From Halosolutus halophilus (GTDB lineage: Archaea; Halobacteriota; Halobacteria; Halobacteriales; Natrialbaceae), in assembly GCF_022869805.1 (NCBI RefSeq), contig NZ_CP094974.1, positions 3,472,001 to 3,536,000 of the forward strand: DNA of 64,000 nucleotides, given 5' to 3'. Below are positions 55,120-63,756 of the stretch, one piece after another; position 1 is the stretch's first letter, and each line of letters begins with the position of its first letter. The position numbers were made by a program, and so were the translations under genes. The notes beneath the pieces are model-generated. The model made no database searches. It saw nothing but the letters and a program-made list of their open reading frames with translations, and had not been told where the DNA came from.

Positions 55120-56514
55120 GTGTACCGACGAGCCCTCCTCCGGCGCGGTACGATCGCCGGGGCGTCCCTGTCCGCCCTGCAGACGACGGCTGTATCGTCG
55201 ACTGCCGCGTCCGGAACGGACGCGGCCGAGTTCGAACCCCGTGGCCGCGTGTCCGTCGAGGGTGCTGCCGAAACGGCCGTCGACGACGACGGCGACGTCG
55301 CGTATCTCGCGGCGACGAACGGGTTCGTGACCGTCGACGTGGGCGACCCCGCCGACCCGTCCATCCTGGCGGAGGAGCGCCGGATCGAGGTCGACGACCG
55401 CCGACTGACCGAGATTCTCGACGTCACAGCCGACGGCGATCGGCTGGTCGTTCCCGGACCGGCGAACAGGAAGAGCGACGTCTTCGAGGGGTTCCTGCTG
55501 TACGACGTCAGCGACCCCGCCGATCCCGTCCGCGTCGGCGAGCCGTACGAGACCGGCTACCACATCCACAACTGCCATCTCGACGGTGACGTCCTCTACG
55601 TCGTCGCCAACGGGCCGGAAGAGGATCCCGAGATGCCCGACGGAAACCGGCTCGACGTCTACGACGTGAGCGACGACGAGGTGGACGCGATCGGTCGCTG
55701 GTCGCTGCTGGACCACGACCCCGAGTGGCGCGAGGTCTACTGGCTCGCCCGCTATCTTCACGACGTGTACGTCCACGACGGCGTCGCCTATCTCCCGTAC
55801 TGGAACGCCGGCACCTACCTGCTGGACGTCAGCGACCCGTCCGATCCCCAGTTCCGCTCGCGGGTGCGAGACACCGCCCTCGACGAACAGCGCACGATCG
55901 AGGACGCCATCGAGGCCCAGCAGGCCCTGCCGGGAAACGACCACTACGCGGCCGTCGACGACGCGGGCGACCTCATGGCGGTCGGCCGGGAGGCCTGGGC
56001 CACCGACGCCGACGACGCGGGCGGACCGGGTGGGATCGACCTCTACGACGTGACCGATACCGAAGCGCCGGAACGCGTCGCGACGATCGAACCCCCCGAG
56101 ACAGAGGACGCGAGCTATCGCGGCGGGGAGTGGACGACGTCTCACAACTTCGAACTCCGGAACGGCCACCTCTACTCGTCGTGGTACCAGGGCGGCCTGA
56201 AGGTCCACGACGTCTCCGACCCGGCCGATCCCGTCGAGCTTGTCTCGTGGGAGGACCGCGAGACCGCAGGCTTCTGGACGGCACGCGTCGCCGTCCCCGG
56301 CGAGACGATCGTCGCGAGCAGTACCCAGTTGATCCCCGGTGCAGATACCGAGGGCGCACTCTACACGTTCCCGATCGGCTCCGCCGACGAGGAGCGCGGG
56401 GACGACGATACCGCCGAGACGATCCCCGGATTCGCCGGCGTGGCGAGCCTCGCGGGACTCGCCGGCGGGCTCGCCGGGCTGAAGTGGTTGCGCCGCCGCG
56501 ACGCCCACGAGTGA
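55120..56514 (+). CDS. Secreted LVIVD-repeat beta-propeller with PGF-CTERM-like anchor
   Basis: 464 residues from a GTG start. N-terminal VYRRALLRRGTIAGASLSAL gives an export signal. The body is a series of LVIVD-type repeats: LLYDVSDPADPVRVG, TYLLDVSDPSDPQFRS, IDLYDVTDTEAPERVA and VHDVSDPADPVELV, forming a propeller. The end, IPGFAGVASLAGLAGGLAG followed by KWLRRRDAHE, resembles a PGF-CTERM sorting signal (archaeosortase A substrate). So it is probably a cell-surface protein. A start at 55045 is possible by frame but is less likely, because the TATA box lies inside that stretch. Confidence 0.85.
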   Translation: MYRRALLRRGTIAGASLSALQTTAVSSTAASGTDAAEFEPRGRVSVEGAAETAVDDDGDVAYLAATNGFVTVDVGDPADPSILAEERRIEVDDRRLTEILDVTADGDRLVVPGPANRKSDVFEGFLLYDVSDPADPVRVGEPYETGYHIHNCHLDGDVLYVVANGPEEDPEMPDGNRLDVYDVSDDEVDAIGRWSLLDHDPEWREVYWLARYLHDVYVHDGVAYLPYWNAGTYLLDVSDPSDPQFRSRVRDTALDEQRTIEDAIEAQQALPGNDHYAAVDDAGDLMAVGREAWATDADDAGGPGGIDLYDVTDTEAPERVATIEPPETEDASYRGGEWTTSHNFELRNGHLYSSWYQGGLKVHDVSDPADPVELVSWEDRETAGFWTARVAVPGETIVASSTQLIPGADTEGALYTFPIGSADEERGDDDTAETIPGFAGVASLAGLAGGLAGLKWLRRRDAHE

Positions 56515-56700
56515 GGGCTGGTCGGCACGCGTGATGGCCGACCGGCACCCGTAACGGGACGATCGATCGACGGCGGCGCGCTCGGGAACAGTGACGCCCG
56601 TCGATTCCGAATCGTCGACGCCGAGAATCCTTCGTGATCGATCCTGAACGTATGTCACCATGGACCAGACCTATTACTGCTCGATCCCTAGCCACGGCCA

Positions 56701-57066
56701 ATGACTGACTCCGACGACGGGACGCCGCTCAAGGAACGGGTCGAAACGTGGCTCGCACGCGAGATGCCCATCATCCAGATGCACGGCGGGACCAGCGCCG
56801 TCCGCAAGGCCGATCCGGAGACCGGCGAGGTCGTCGTCGAACTCGGCGGCGGCTGCAAGGGCTGTTCGGTCAGCGACGTGACGACGGGGAACATCGAGGC
56901 CGAACTCATCCAGTGGCCGGAGATCGACGATGTGACCATCCGGGTGCCCGACGCCCGCGAGAGCCTCGGCGGCCCCGACCAGGCCGAGTCCATCATGGGC
57001 ATCGATCGGACCGAGGGCGGCCGCGGCGACTGGGGTTCCTCGAACCCCGGGAAGGACCACCTCTGA
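56701..57066 (+). CDS. NifU C-terminal domain (Nfu) iron-sulfur protein
   Basis: 121 residues. The Nfu domain reads MHGGTSAVRKADPETGEVVV, ELGGGCKGCSVSD with the CxxC cluster ligands, and an EAELIQWPEIDDVTI helix. It carries or delivers [4Fe-4S] clusters. A TATA-like CCTATTACTG is about 28-30 bp before the ATG. The ACT-domain gene follows after 171 bp. Confidence 0.9.
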   Translation: MTDSDDGTPLKERVETWLAREMPIIQMHGGTSAVRKADPETGEVVVELGGGCKGCSVSDVTTGNIEAELIQWPEIDDVTIRVPDARESLGGPDQAESIMGIDRTEGGRGDWGSSNPGKDHL

Positions 57067-57160
57067 CCCGGCAGGCCCCGCTGGACCGATCGCGCTGTCG
57101 AACCGACACCGTCAGCCCGTATGCCGCTGGTTGACAGGGTCGGACAGTTTTGGGAAGTCC

Positions 57161-57174
57161 TATATCCTTTTACG
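57161..57174 (+). promoter_or_regulatory. Overlapping TATA boxes for the ACT-hom operon
   Basis: TATATCC (57161-57167) followed by CCTTTTACG (57166-57174). The second is centred about 27 bp before the ATG at 57198, making that codon the likely 5' end. Confidence 0.6.
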
Positions 57175-57197
57175 CGCCCATTACGGAGTCGTATACC

Positions 57198-57245
57198 ATG
57201 ACGACGTGTGGACGCCCGCAGGCAGGAGGTGTCGGCGATGGGTAA
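57198..57245 (+). CDS. 15-residue leaderless mini-ORF overlapping the ACT gene start
   Basis: MTTCGRPQAGGVGDG in another frame, ending at 57245 just past the ACT gene ATG (57238). Its ATG lies at the expected transcription start, and it contains the Shine-Dalgarno GGAGGTG (57225-57231) of the next gene. It may couple translation or act as an attenuator-like leader; too short to be sure it is translated. Confidence 0.4.
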   Translation: MTTCGRPQAGGVGDG

Positions 57246-57807
57246 CACCGCCGGCGCCGGGGACGAATCGGACGCGGACGCCGAAACCGACGGCGGTGTT
57301 CGCGCCTACACCGTCCGACTCGAACTCGTCGACGAGCCCGGCGAGTTGCTTCGCGCGCTCAAACCGATCTCGGACAACGGCGGGAACCTCCTCAGTATCC
57401 ACCACGAACGCGGGAACATCACACCTCGCGGGCACATCCCCGTCGAGGTCGACATGGAGTGTCCCCCCGATCGGTTCGACGACATCGTCGAGGGGCTGCG
57501 CGAGGCCGGCGTCAACGTCATCCAGGCCGGTGCCGAGCGCTACGGCGAGGAGATCAGCGTCGTCCTGGTCGGCCACCTCGTCGAAAACGATCTCTCGGAG
57601 ACGCTCTCGCGGATCGAAGACGAGGCCAGCGCCGTCGTGCTCGACCTCTCGCTGGCCGCGCCGGAGGGGACAGGCGGCGTCGCCAGCGCCCGGGTCCGAC
57701 TCGCGATCGACTCCGGGCGGACGACCGAGGCGCTGGCGTCGATCCGGTCGATCGGTTCGGAGAAGGACCTCGCGGTCGTCGAACCGCTGCTCGGAGGTGA
57801 TGCCTGA
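57238..57807 (+). CDS. ACT-domain regulatory protein
   Basis: 189 residues. An ACT domain opens with VRLELVDEPGELLRALKPIS, then GGNLLSIHHERGN, with a second ACT-like half in the C-terminal part. The ATG at 57238 is set by GGAGGTG seven bases upstream. ACT domains bind amino acids. Its stop overlaps the homoserine dehydrogenase start by one base (TGATG), so it very likely regulates that enzyme's feedback inhibition by threonine or an analogous end product. Confidence 0.88.
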   Translation: MGNTAGAGDESDADAETDGGVRAYTVRLELVDEPGELLRALKPISDNGGNLLSIHHERGNITPRGHIPVEVDMECPPDRFDDIVEGLREAGVNVIQAGAERYGEEISVVLVGHLVENDLSETLSRIEDEASAVVLDLSLAAPEGTGGVASARVRLAIDSGRTTEALASIRSIGSEKDLAVVEPLLGGDA

Positions 57808-58754
57808 TGCGACTCGCAATCCTGGGTGCCGGTGACGTCGGGCGATCCGTCGCCGACCTCGCCGGCGAGTACGGCCACGAGGTCGTCGCGATCGCGGATT
57901 CGACCGGCGCCTCGATCAACCCCGACGGGATCGACGTCGAACGCACCCTCGAGCGGAAAGGCGGCGGGTCCCCCGTCGGCACCGGCGACCCAGAGGACGT
58001 CTTCGAGACCGACTACGACGTCCTCGTCGAAGCGACCCCGACGACGCTGGGCGACGCCGAACCCGGATTCACGCACACGAAACGTGCACTCGAGGCCGAT
58101 CGGCACGTCGTCCTGGCGAACAAGGGCCCGGTCGCCGAGCGCTACGCGGAACTGCGGGCGCTCGAAGACGAGAGTGCGGGCTCGATCCGATTCGAGGCGA
58201 CCGTCGGGGGTGCGATCCCCGTCCTCTCGACGATCGAGGACTCGACGCCACACGCCGTGACGGCCGTCCGCGGGGTCCTCAACGGGACGGCGAACTTCAT
58301 CCTCACGCGGATGGCCGCCGAGGGACTCGACTACGAACACGTCCTCGCGGAGGCACAGGACCTGGGCGTCGCGGAGGCCGATCCGACGTTCGACGTCGAC
58401 GGCACCGACGCCGCGCTGAAGTTCGTCATCCTCGCGAACGTGCTGGCCGACGGCGGGTTCGCGCTCGACGACGCCGACGTCACGGGGATCCAGGACATCC
58501 CCGGCAGCGCACTCGACCTCGCGGCCGAGGACGGTCGGACGATCCGGCTCATCGGCGAGGCGACCCGCGACGGCGTCCGCGTCGGCCCGCGACTCGTCCC
58601 CGAGAACGGCGCGCTCGCGGTCACGGGCACGCGTAACATCGTCCAGATCGAGACGAAATACGCCGGCAGTCTCCACAACAGCGGGCGCGGTGCGGGCGGT
58701 CCGGAGACGGCCACCGCCGTGCTGTCGGACGTCGGTCGACTTCCGGAACTGTAG
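57807..58754 (+). CDS. hom: Homoserine dehydrogenase
   Basis: 315 residues. GAGDVGRS (7-14) binds NAD(P), EATPTTLGD and ANKGPVAERYAEL hold the aspartate-semialdehyde site, and GGAIPVLSTIED and GVLNGTANFILTRM are characteristic. It makes homoserine for threonine and methionine. Encoded with an ACT-domain protein in one operon; no ACT domain of its own is seen. Confidence 0.95.
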   Translation: MRLAILGAGDVGRSVADLAGEYGHEVVAIADSTGASINPDGIDVERTLERKGGGSPVGTGDPEDVFETDYDVLVEATPTTLGDAEPGFTHTKRALEADRHVVLANKGPVAERYAELRALEDESAGSIRFEATVGGAIPVLSTIEDSTPHAVTAVRGVLNGTANFILTRMAAEGLDYEHVLAEAQDLGVAEADPTFDVDGTDAALKFVILANVLADGGFALDDADVTGIQDIPGSALDLAAEDGRTIRLIGEATRDGVRVGPRLVPENGALAVTGTRNIVQIETKYAGSLHNSGRGAGGPETATAVLSDVGRLPEL

Positions 58755-59110
58755 GACGGCAGGCGGCTGCTCGTCGGATTTCTGCGATATCGTCTCGCAT
58801 CCGCGATTCTTCGTCGGTTCCGTCTCGCATCCGCGACTCCGTTCTCACGAGCGTTCGCCGCCGCGGTGGCGTTGGCGACCAGTGGGCAGACCGGTGGGGA
58901 GGGACAGGACGGGAGCAAAACGCCGGTCACTGACCGCGTTGTGTCGGACTCGATCGAGATCGATCGACGGACGGGCGGTTACCGAAACCGTGTGTATGTG
59001 ACACAAACCGCAAGAAGGCGTCGGGTTCGACTGAATACGCTTTCGAAATGGTTTTAACTGCAACGAGCAAAAGAGACCGATATAAGCGCCTCTGCGCGTG
59101 AGCTACAACA
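58755..59110 (+). promoter_or_regulatory. hom-EF1A intergenic region with two TATA boxes 28 bp apart
   Basis: 356 bp. The right end has TTTTAA centred near 59055 and TATAAG centred near 59083. The second is 28 bp before the EF-1 alpha ATG and probably gives a leaderless start, the first may be an alternative promoter. Purine-rich AAAAGAGACC next to the second box could be a BRE. Confidence 0.7.
58791..58836. repeat. Direct repeats of CGTCTCGCATCCGCGA (30-bp period)
   Basis: Identical 16-mers at 58791-58806 and 58821-58836, each preceded by a related TCGTCGG, in the gap after hom. No gene. May be a regulatory or decayed repeat. Confidence 0.75.
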
Positions 59111-60373
59111 ATGAGCGAACGACACCAGAACCTGGCCATCATCGGCCACGTTGACCACGGGAAGAGTACGCTCGTGGGACGCCTCCTCTACGAGACGGGG
59201 AGCGTACCAGAGCACGTCATCGAACAGCACCGCGAGGAAGCCGAAGAGAAGGGCAAGGGCGGCTTCGAGTTCGCCTACGTCATGGACAACCTCGCCGAAG
59301 AGCGCGAACGCGGTGTCACCATCGACATCGCCCACCAGGAGTTCTCGACCGACGAGTACGACTTCACCATCGTCGACTGTCCTGGTCACCGCGACTTCGT
59401 GAAGAACATGATCACGGGCGCATCCCAGGCGGACAACGCCGTCCTCGTCGTCGCCGCCGACGACGGTGTCGCGCCCCAGACCCAGGAACACGTCTTCCTG
59501 GCCCGCACCCTCGGTATCGACGAACTCATCATCGGCATCAACAAGATGGACATCGTCGACTACGAGGAGTCGACGTACGACGAGGTCGTCGACGAGGTCA
59601 CCCAGCTGCTCAAGCAGGTCCAGTTCAACACCGACGACGCCTCGTTCATCCCGATCTCGGCGTTCGAGGGCGACAACATCGCCGAGGAGTCCGACAACAC
59701 GCCGTGGTACGACGGCGAAATCCTGCTCGAGGCCCTGAACGACCTGCCGGAGCCGGAGCCGCCGACGGACGCGCCGCTTCGACTCCCGATCCAGGACGTC
59801 TACACGATTTCGGGCATCGGTACCGTCCCCGTCGGACGGATCGAGACCGGTGTCATGAACACCGGCGACGACGTCGTCTTCCAGCCGTCCGACGTGGGCG
59901 GCGAGGTCAAGACGATCGAGATGCACCACGAGGAAGTGCCGAAGGCCGAGCCCGGTGACAACGTCGGGTTCAACGTCCGCGGCATCGGCAAGGACGACAT
60001 CCGCCGCGGTGACGTCTGCGGTCCCGCCGACGACCCGCCGAGCGTCGCCGAGACGTTCCAGGCCCAGATCGTCGTCATGCAGCACCCCTCGGTCATCACG
60101 GCCGGTTACACGCCTGTCTTCCACGCCCACACGGCCCAGGTCGCCTGTACGATCGAGTCCATCGACAAGAAGATGGACCCCTCGAGCGGCGAGGTCGCCG
60201 AGGAGAACCCCGACTTCATCCAGTCGGGTGACGCTGCTGTGGTCACGATCCGACCGCAGAAGCCCCTCAGCATCGAGCCGTCCAGCGAGATCCCCGAACT
60301 CGGGAGCTTCGCCATCCGCGACATGGGTCAGACCATCGCGGCCGGCAAGGTCCTGAGCGTCGACGAGAAATAA
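59111..60373 (+). CDS. tef1a: Translation elongation factor EF-1 alpha (aEF1A)
   Basis: 420 residues. GTP-binding motifs GHVDHGKST (12-20), DCPGHRDF (89-96) and NKMD (144-147) are present; the [11 protein letters not shown] switch region and domains 2 and 3 follow. It delivers aminoacyl-tRNA to the ribosome. Codon use is among the most biased in the window, as expected for a highly expressed gene. rps10 starts right after its stop. Confidence 0.98.
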   Translation: MSERHQNLAIIGHVDHGKSTLVGRLLYETGSVPEHVIEQHREEAEEKGKGGFEFAYVMDNLAEERERGVTIDIAHQEFSTDEYDFTIVDCPGHRDFVKNMITGASQADNAVLVVAADDGVAPQTQEHVFLARTLGIDELIIGINKMDIVDYEESTYDEVVDEVTQLLKQVQFNTDDASFIPISAFEGDNIAEESDNTPWYDGEILLEALNDLPEPEPPTDAPLRLPIQDVYTISGIGTVPVGRIETGVMNTGDDVVFQPSDVGGEVKTIEMHHEEVPKAEPGDNVGFNVRGIGKDDIRRGDVCGPADDPPSVAETFQAQIVVMQHPSVITAGYTPVFHAHTAQVACTIESIDKKMDPSSGEVAEENPDFIQSGDAAVVTIRPQKPLSIEPSSEIPELGSFAIRDMGQTIAAGKVLSVDEK

Positions 60374-60682
60374 ATGCAGCAGGCACGCGTTCGACTCGCG
60401 GGCACGAGTCCAGACGACCTCGACGATATCTGCGACGACGTCCGCGAGATCGCGAACAACACCGGCGTCAACCTGAGCGGTCCCATCCCGCTGCCGACGA
60501 AGACCCTCGAGGTGCCGACCCGGAAGTCGCCTGACGGCGAGGGCACTGCCACGTGGGAGCACTGGGAGATGCGCGTCCACAAGCGCCTGATCGATCTGGA
60601 CGCCGACGAACGCGCACTCCGTCAGCTCATGCGCATCCAGGTGCCGAACGACGTCTCGATCGAGATCGTCCTCGAAGACTGA
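60374..60682 (+). CDS. rps10: 30S ribosomal protein S10
   Basis: 102 residues. [20 protein letters not shown] at the start, [20 protein letters not shown] and [19 protein letters not shown] are diagnostic. It follows EF-1 alpha with no gap, as in other haloarchaea (tef1a-rps10 operon). Confidence 0.97.
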   Translation: MQQARVRLAGTSPDDLDDICDDVREIANNTGVNLSGPIPLPTKTLEVPTRKSPDGEGTATWEHWEMRVHKRLIDLDADERALRQLMRIQVPNDVSIEIVLED

Positions 60683-60730
60683 CGATCGCGATCGCATCGA
60701 AGTGCGAGTTTTCGCTTTCTTCGGGTCCGA
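60683..60730 (+). terminator. T-rich tract after rps10, probable transcription end
   Basis: GAGTTTTCGCTTTCTTCGGG at about 60707-60726, a T-rich stretch just downstream of the highly expressed tef1a-rps10 operon. Archaeal terminators are often such T-runs; no stable hairpin is needed. Confidence 0.4.
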
Positions 60731-60927
60731 GCCGTAGCTGTGCGTTCGTCACTACCGTACAGTGGTGGGTCACGCAGTCACTGGTGCCACGACCACGAGC
60801 GCCCCGCGTCCACCGACTCGGCCCGTTCGTCACGATCGCAACGGTCTCACTCCGATCGTTGTGTAGTCGGACCACAGCCGGTCGTAAGCCGCGCAGACTT
60901 TTGTGGCTCGCCGCCCCATCGTTCGGT

Positions 60928-61626
60928 ATGTCCGAGCGATCGCCCTCGCGATCGGGGCGGAAGGGAGCGGAGCGGCCGAAGGAGAGTGGCTCGTCGACGG
61001 ATGCCGAGTCGAGTCCCATCCTCGAACTGCTCGCGGTCTTCGTCATCGTCTTCGTCGTGCAGGCGATCACCGCGTTCCTGGGGGCGATGGCCGGGCTCTT
61101 CGTCCTCGCGCCGCCGCTCGCGAACAACCCGTGGACGATCGTCACGAGCGTCTACGCCCACGACGGGGCCGGCCACCTGCTCTCGAACAGCGTCGCGCTC
61201 GTGCTCTTCGGGTGGCCCGTCGCGCGAGCGACTACCCGCATCCGGTTTCACACGTTCTTCCTCGTGGCGGGCGCGCTGGCGGGGGTCTCCCAGATCCTCG
61301 TCACCGGTGCGCTCGCCTCGCTCCCGATCGTCGCGGTCGCGCCGACTGGCAGCGTCCTCGGCGCGAGCGGCGCGGTCTTCGCCCTGCTCGGTTACCTGCT
61401 CGCCTCTAACCGGCTCTCCGACGCGTTCGCGTCGGTGATCGACGTGCCGGGCTGGGTGAGCCTCGCCGTCTTCCTCGTGCTCGCCGCGATCGTCACCCTG
61501 GCAACCGCCCAGCCCGGGGTCGCGCTTGTCGCGCACTTCACCGGCTTCCTGCTCGGGCTGATCGCCGGCCGCGCCGGGGCGCTCGAGTCGGGGTCGCGAG
61601 GTCGGGGCAAGCGGACTCGCGCCTGA
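60928..61626 (+). CDS. Rhomboid-family intramembrane serine protease
   Basis: 232 residues with six membrane helices. The nucleophile is Ser147 in GSVLGASGAVFALLG and the base is His203 in AHFTGFLLGLIAG. AGHLLSNSVALVLFG is the family L1-type helix. It cleaves substrates inside the membrane. ATG 60928 is chosen from a TATA-like GACTTTTGTGG about 29 bp upstream. The N-terminal 30 residues are basic and Ser-rich. Confidence 0.9.
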   Translation: MSERSPSRSGRKGAERPKESGSSTDAESSPILELLAVFVIVFVVQAITAFLGAMAGLFVLAPPLANNPWTIVTSVYAHDGAGHLLSNSVALVLFGWPVARATTRIRFHTFFLVAGALAGVSQILVTGALASLPIVAVAPTGSVLGASGAVFALLGYLLASNRLSDAFASVIDVPGWVSLAVFLVLAAIVTLATAQPGVALVAHFTGFLLGLIAGRAGALESGSRGRGKRTRA

Positions 61627-61730
61627 TCGGTGAGAGTGGGTTCGTGGGCTGGGCGATCGGGATGGGGGCGGTCCACACGCCATCCTCGAAACACAAGCTA
61701 CAAATAGAAACCGGGGTTAGGAACGTGCGA

Positions 61731-61802
61731 GGGCTCGTAGATCAGTGGCAGATCGCTTCCTTCGCAAGGAAGAGGCCCCGGGTTCAAATCCCGGCGAGTC
61801 CA
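61731..61802 (+). tRNA. tRNA-Ala (anticodon CGC)
   Basis: 72 nt that fold into a full cloverleaf: acceptor GGGCTCG/CGAGTCC with the G3-U70 pair that marks alanine tRNAs, D-stem GATC/GATC, anticodon stem CTTCC/GGAAG with loop TTCGCAA (anticodon CGC), T-stem CCGGG/CCCGG with loop TTCAAAT, discriminator A. CCA is not encoded. A TATA-like CTACAAATAG lies about 27 bp upstream. Its 3' half is a potential integration site for the element to the right. Confidence 0.97.
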
Positions 61803-61979
61803 CTCCGATTTTGCAACATTTCGAATTGTTCCGATAGTCGTTGTTGTAGCGCCTGAGGAGCAATTCTGCAGTCGTATGTCGAGCGTACAAACCCCTTCTC
61901 GAAATCGAGTGATTGAGGATGTGGGATTCGCATCCGCGCTGTCCTGCGATTTTACCGAAGGAATTCGGGGGTGGTCGGC

Positions 61980-62210
61980 GTGACGATCGCGCCGTGGTCG
62001 TCAGTCGATCGGTCGACGTGCCGTCACTGCGGAGCCCACGTCACCGATCGATTCCGGCGCGTCTTCGGTGACGATCGCGATCGGGCCCATCGCTGTAGCG
62101 AGTGCGATAGCTACCGCCGACTGAGCCGCGGGTCCGCTGCTGGCGTGGACGTCGAGATACTCGATCCGGAGACGTCGTCGGGACGTCACGGAGGGGAGGC
62201 AAATGCGTGA
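61980..62210 (+). CDS. Zinc-finger protein, DUF7563-like
   Basis: 76 residues. STCRHCGAHVTDRFRRVFGD, then HRCSECDSYRRLSRG: two CxxC pairs with an intervening VTDRFRRVFG motif, as I recall for the DUF7563 family of haloarchaea and their viruses. GTG 61980 is preferred over GTG 61971 because a TATTTT-like box (GATTTTACC at about 61949-61957) lies 27 bp before it. Overlaps the next ORF by 8 bp. Role unknown. Confidence 0.7.
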   Translation: MTIAPWSSVDRSTCRHCGAHVTDRFRRVFGDDRDRAHRCSECDSYRRLSRGSAAGVDVEILDPETSSGRHGGEANA

Positions 62211-62472
62211 CGGGGCGTTCGTCCCGGCGAATCGGCTGTACGATGTCGAAACCGGGACGCCCATAGCCCACCCAGTGACGCAAGCGACGGACGAGCAAGT
62301 TCGTCGTGCCGTCGAGAATCCGAACGAATCGACGGCTCGTTACACACGCGGGCAGGGTGGGGATAAGTTACATACGACAACGTTTAACAACACTCGAAAA
62401 GGGGCACCATTTCGACTGGAAAACGGCTGTCACACGGCTGATTCCGTCAACGGGAGCGGGGGGTCGCGATGA
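62203..62472 (+). CDS. Hypothetical protein of the element
   Basis: 89 residues, MRDGAFVPANRLYDVETGTP and so on, without recognised motif. The ATG overlaps the preceding gene by 8 bp and the end overlaps the next by 4 bp, so it is in the same operon. Its second half (about 62340-62440) is in lower-GC, less protein-like sequence, so the C-terminus is less certain. Confidence 0.5.
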   Translation: MRDGAFVPANRLYDVETGTPIAHPVTQATDEQVRRAVENPNESTARYTRGQGGDKLHTTTFNNTRKGAPFRLENGCHTADSVNGSGGSR

Positions 62473-62588
62473 GTCGTCTCGTCGAGTCCGACGAGTGCGA
62501 GCGCTGCGGCGATCGCGTCGACGCGCTTCGCCGACTGTGTGCTGACTGTACGCGCGACGTCCGCGACGCGCGGGAGGGTCCGCTATGA
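62469..62588 (+). CDS. 39-residue zinc-finger micro-protein
   Basis: MSRLVESDECERCGDRVDAL, then RRLCADCTRDVRDAREGPL. CERC and CADC form a zinc ribbon. The start overlaps the previous stop by 4 bp and its stop overlaps the next ATG (ATGA), placing it in a tightly coupled operon. Role unknown; plausibly a DNA/RNA-binding accessory of the element. Confidence 0.65.
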   Translation: MSRLVESDECERCGDRVDALRRLCADCTRDVRDAREGPL

Positions 62589-62899
62589 GTTCGCGGACGT
62601 CGGAACTCGAGAGACCGAAGGCCAGCGGCGACGATCGCGACCTCGAGGCGGAACTCGCGAGCGCGAGTGCGGGCCACGTCGGCATTCCTGTCGACGCGAT
62701 TTGCGTGGGTTGTGGGCGTATTCGCGTCAAGCGGGCTGGTCTCGAGGAGATAGGCCAGCACCTGCAGGTCGACCCAATGACAATCGAGGTTCGCCACCTT
62801 GAGTCATTCAAACACGTCTGTCACCCGTGCGGGAGCGCGACGTGGTGGAACCCAGTGGCGGTGCTGACCGGCCTGCTCGACCGCGAGCGAGGTGAGTAG
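62585..62899 (+). CDS. Zinc-finger protein of the element
   Basis: 104 residues. After an acidic N-terminus, ICVGCGRIRVKRAG and HVCHPCGSATWWNP supply two CxxC pairs around a helix, a larger zinc-binding fold of the type common in haloviruses. The next gene's GTG follows its stop by 2 bp, with GAGGTGAG as Shine-Dalgarno at 62889-62896. Confidence 0.65.
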   Translation: MSSRTSELERPKASGDDRDLEAELASASAGHVGIPVDAICVGCGRIRVKRAGLEEIGQHLQVDPMTIEVRHLESFKHVCHPCGSATWWNPVAVLTGLLDRERGE

Positions 62900-62901
62900 C
62901 G

Positions 62902-63756
62902 GTGCTGCAAGTAGCGACGACACCGCACGAGATCGAGGGCCGCTGGAAGTGGCCCGACTGGGATCGCGGTCCGTACGACGCGCTCTCGTCGGTCATGCTC
63001 GGCCCGCCGTTCGAGGGATACCTCGAACTGAGTACCGAAGTCGACGGCGAGCCGTGGTGGCTCGAGGTGAGCTATAGCAAGTCCGGGTTCGCGCCGCGAC
63101 TGTCGGACGGGATCAACGCCGAACGGCTGTACGAGTGGGACATCGTGGGCCGTGGGCGAAACGAAAAGAAGGCGTCGTTCAACATCTCTCCGCGGTTTCC
63201 GAACATGCGCCACTGGGAGACCGACGAACCAGTGCAGCTTCCTTGGGAGAATCAGGTCGGCGAGACCGAAGGCGTCGACGTCGAGTACCACACGAGCAAC
63301 ATCGAAGCCGAACGAGGCCTCGAGTTGCTGCCGGAGTTCTTCGCGGCGATCTTCGACGAGGCAAACGAGCGCGTTCATCCGGAGTACTTCCGAAGCGATC
63401 CGCACCCGACGAGCACGATGTGGGCGTACGAGCGGTACGTCCGGATCAGGCGCGAATGGGCGCAAAAGCTCTCGTCGGCCGGTGTTCTCCAGAAGATCGC
63501 GCTCTACCTATCGGACCTGGAGGGTGTCAAGGCCGAGTTGCACATCGACAACACGGAGGTGATGAACCACCAGAACCGCCTCTTCCTCGAGCCGTCGTCG
63601 GTGACCGAACTCCTGCCGGGCCACACCTACGGCCGCAAATTCGAGATCTACCAGCTGAAGGACCCGGACGCGGTGTCGAAGGACCACCCGTCGTACCACC
63701 CGAAGGTCGAGGTACTGGTCAACAAGAAAATGAACGGCGGTCAGGCGTGGGCGTAG
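62902..63756 (+). CDS. Virus/plasmid-type protein (DUF7845-like), ending at an in-frame TAG
   Basis: 284 residues from a GTG with a good Shine-Dalgarno. SNIEAERGLELLPEFFAAIF, YERYVRIRREWAQKL, and YHPKVEVLVNKKMNGGQAWA match my memory of the DUF7845 family, proteins of about 400 residues in haloarchaeal proviruses and plasmids. The TAG at 63754 falls inside what looks like a conserved stretch: the frame stays open after it with clear protein-like sequence. The full gene is probably one interrupted ORF; whether it is a broken gene or read-through cannot be told here. Function unknown. Confidence 0.65.
   Translation: MLQVATTPHEIEGRWKWPDWDRGPYDALSSVMLGPPFEGYLELSTEVDGEPWWLEVSYSKSGFAPRLSDGINAERLYEWDIVGRGRNEKKASFNISPRFPNMRHWETDEPVQLPWENQVGETEGVDVEYHTSNIEAERGLELLPEFFAAIFDEANERVHPEYFRSDPHPTSTMWAYERYVRIRREWAQKLSSAGVLQKIALYLSDLEGVKAELHIDNTEVMNHQNRLFLEPSSVTELLPGHTYGRKFEIYQLKDPDAVSKDHPSYHPKVEVLVNKKMNGGQAWA

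Noticed and set aside
58866-59057. Plus-strand ORF of 63 codons between hom and EF-1 alpha
   Set aside because: Weak start, no motif; it runs over the promoter of EF-1 alpha.
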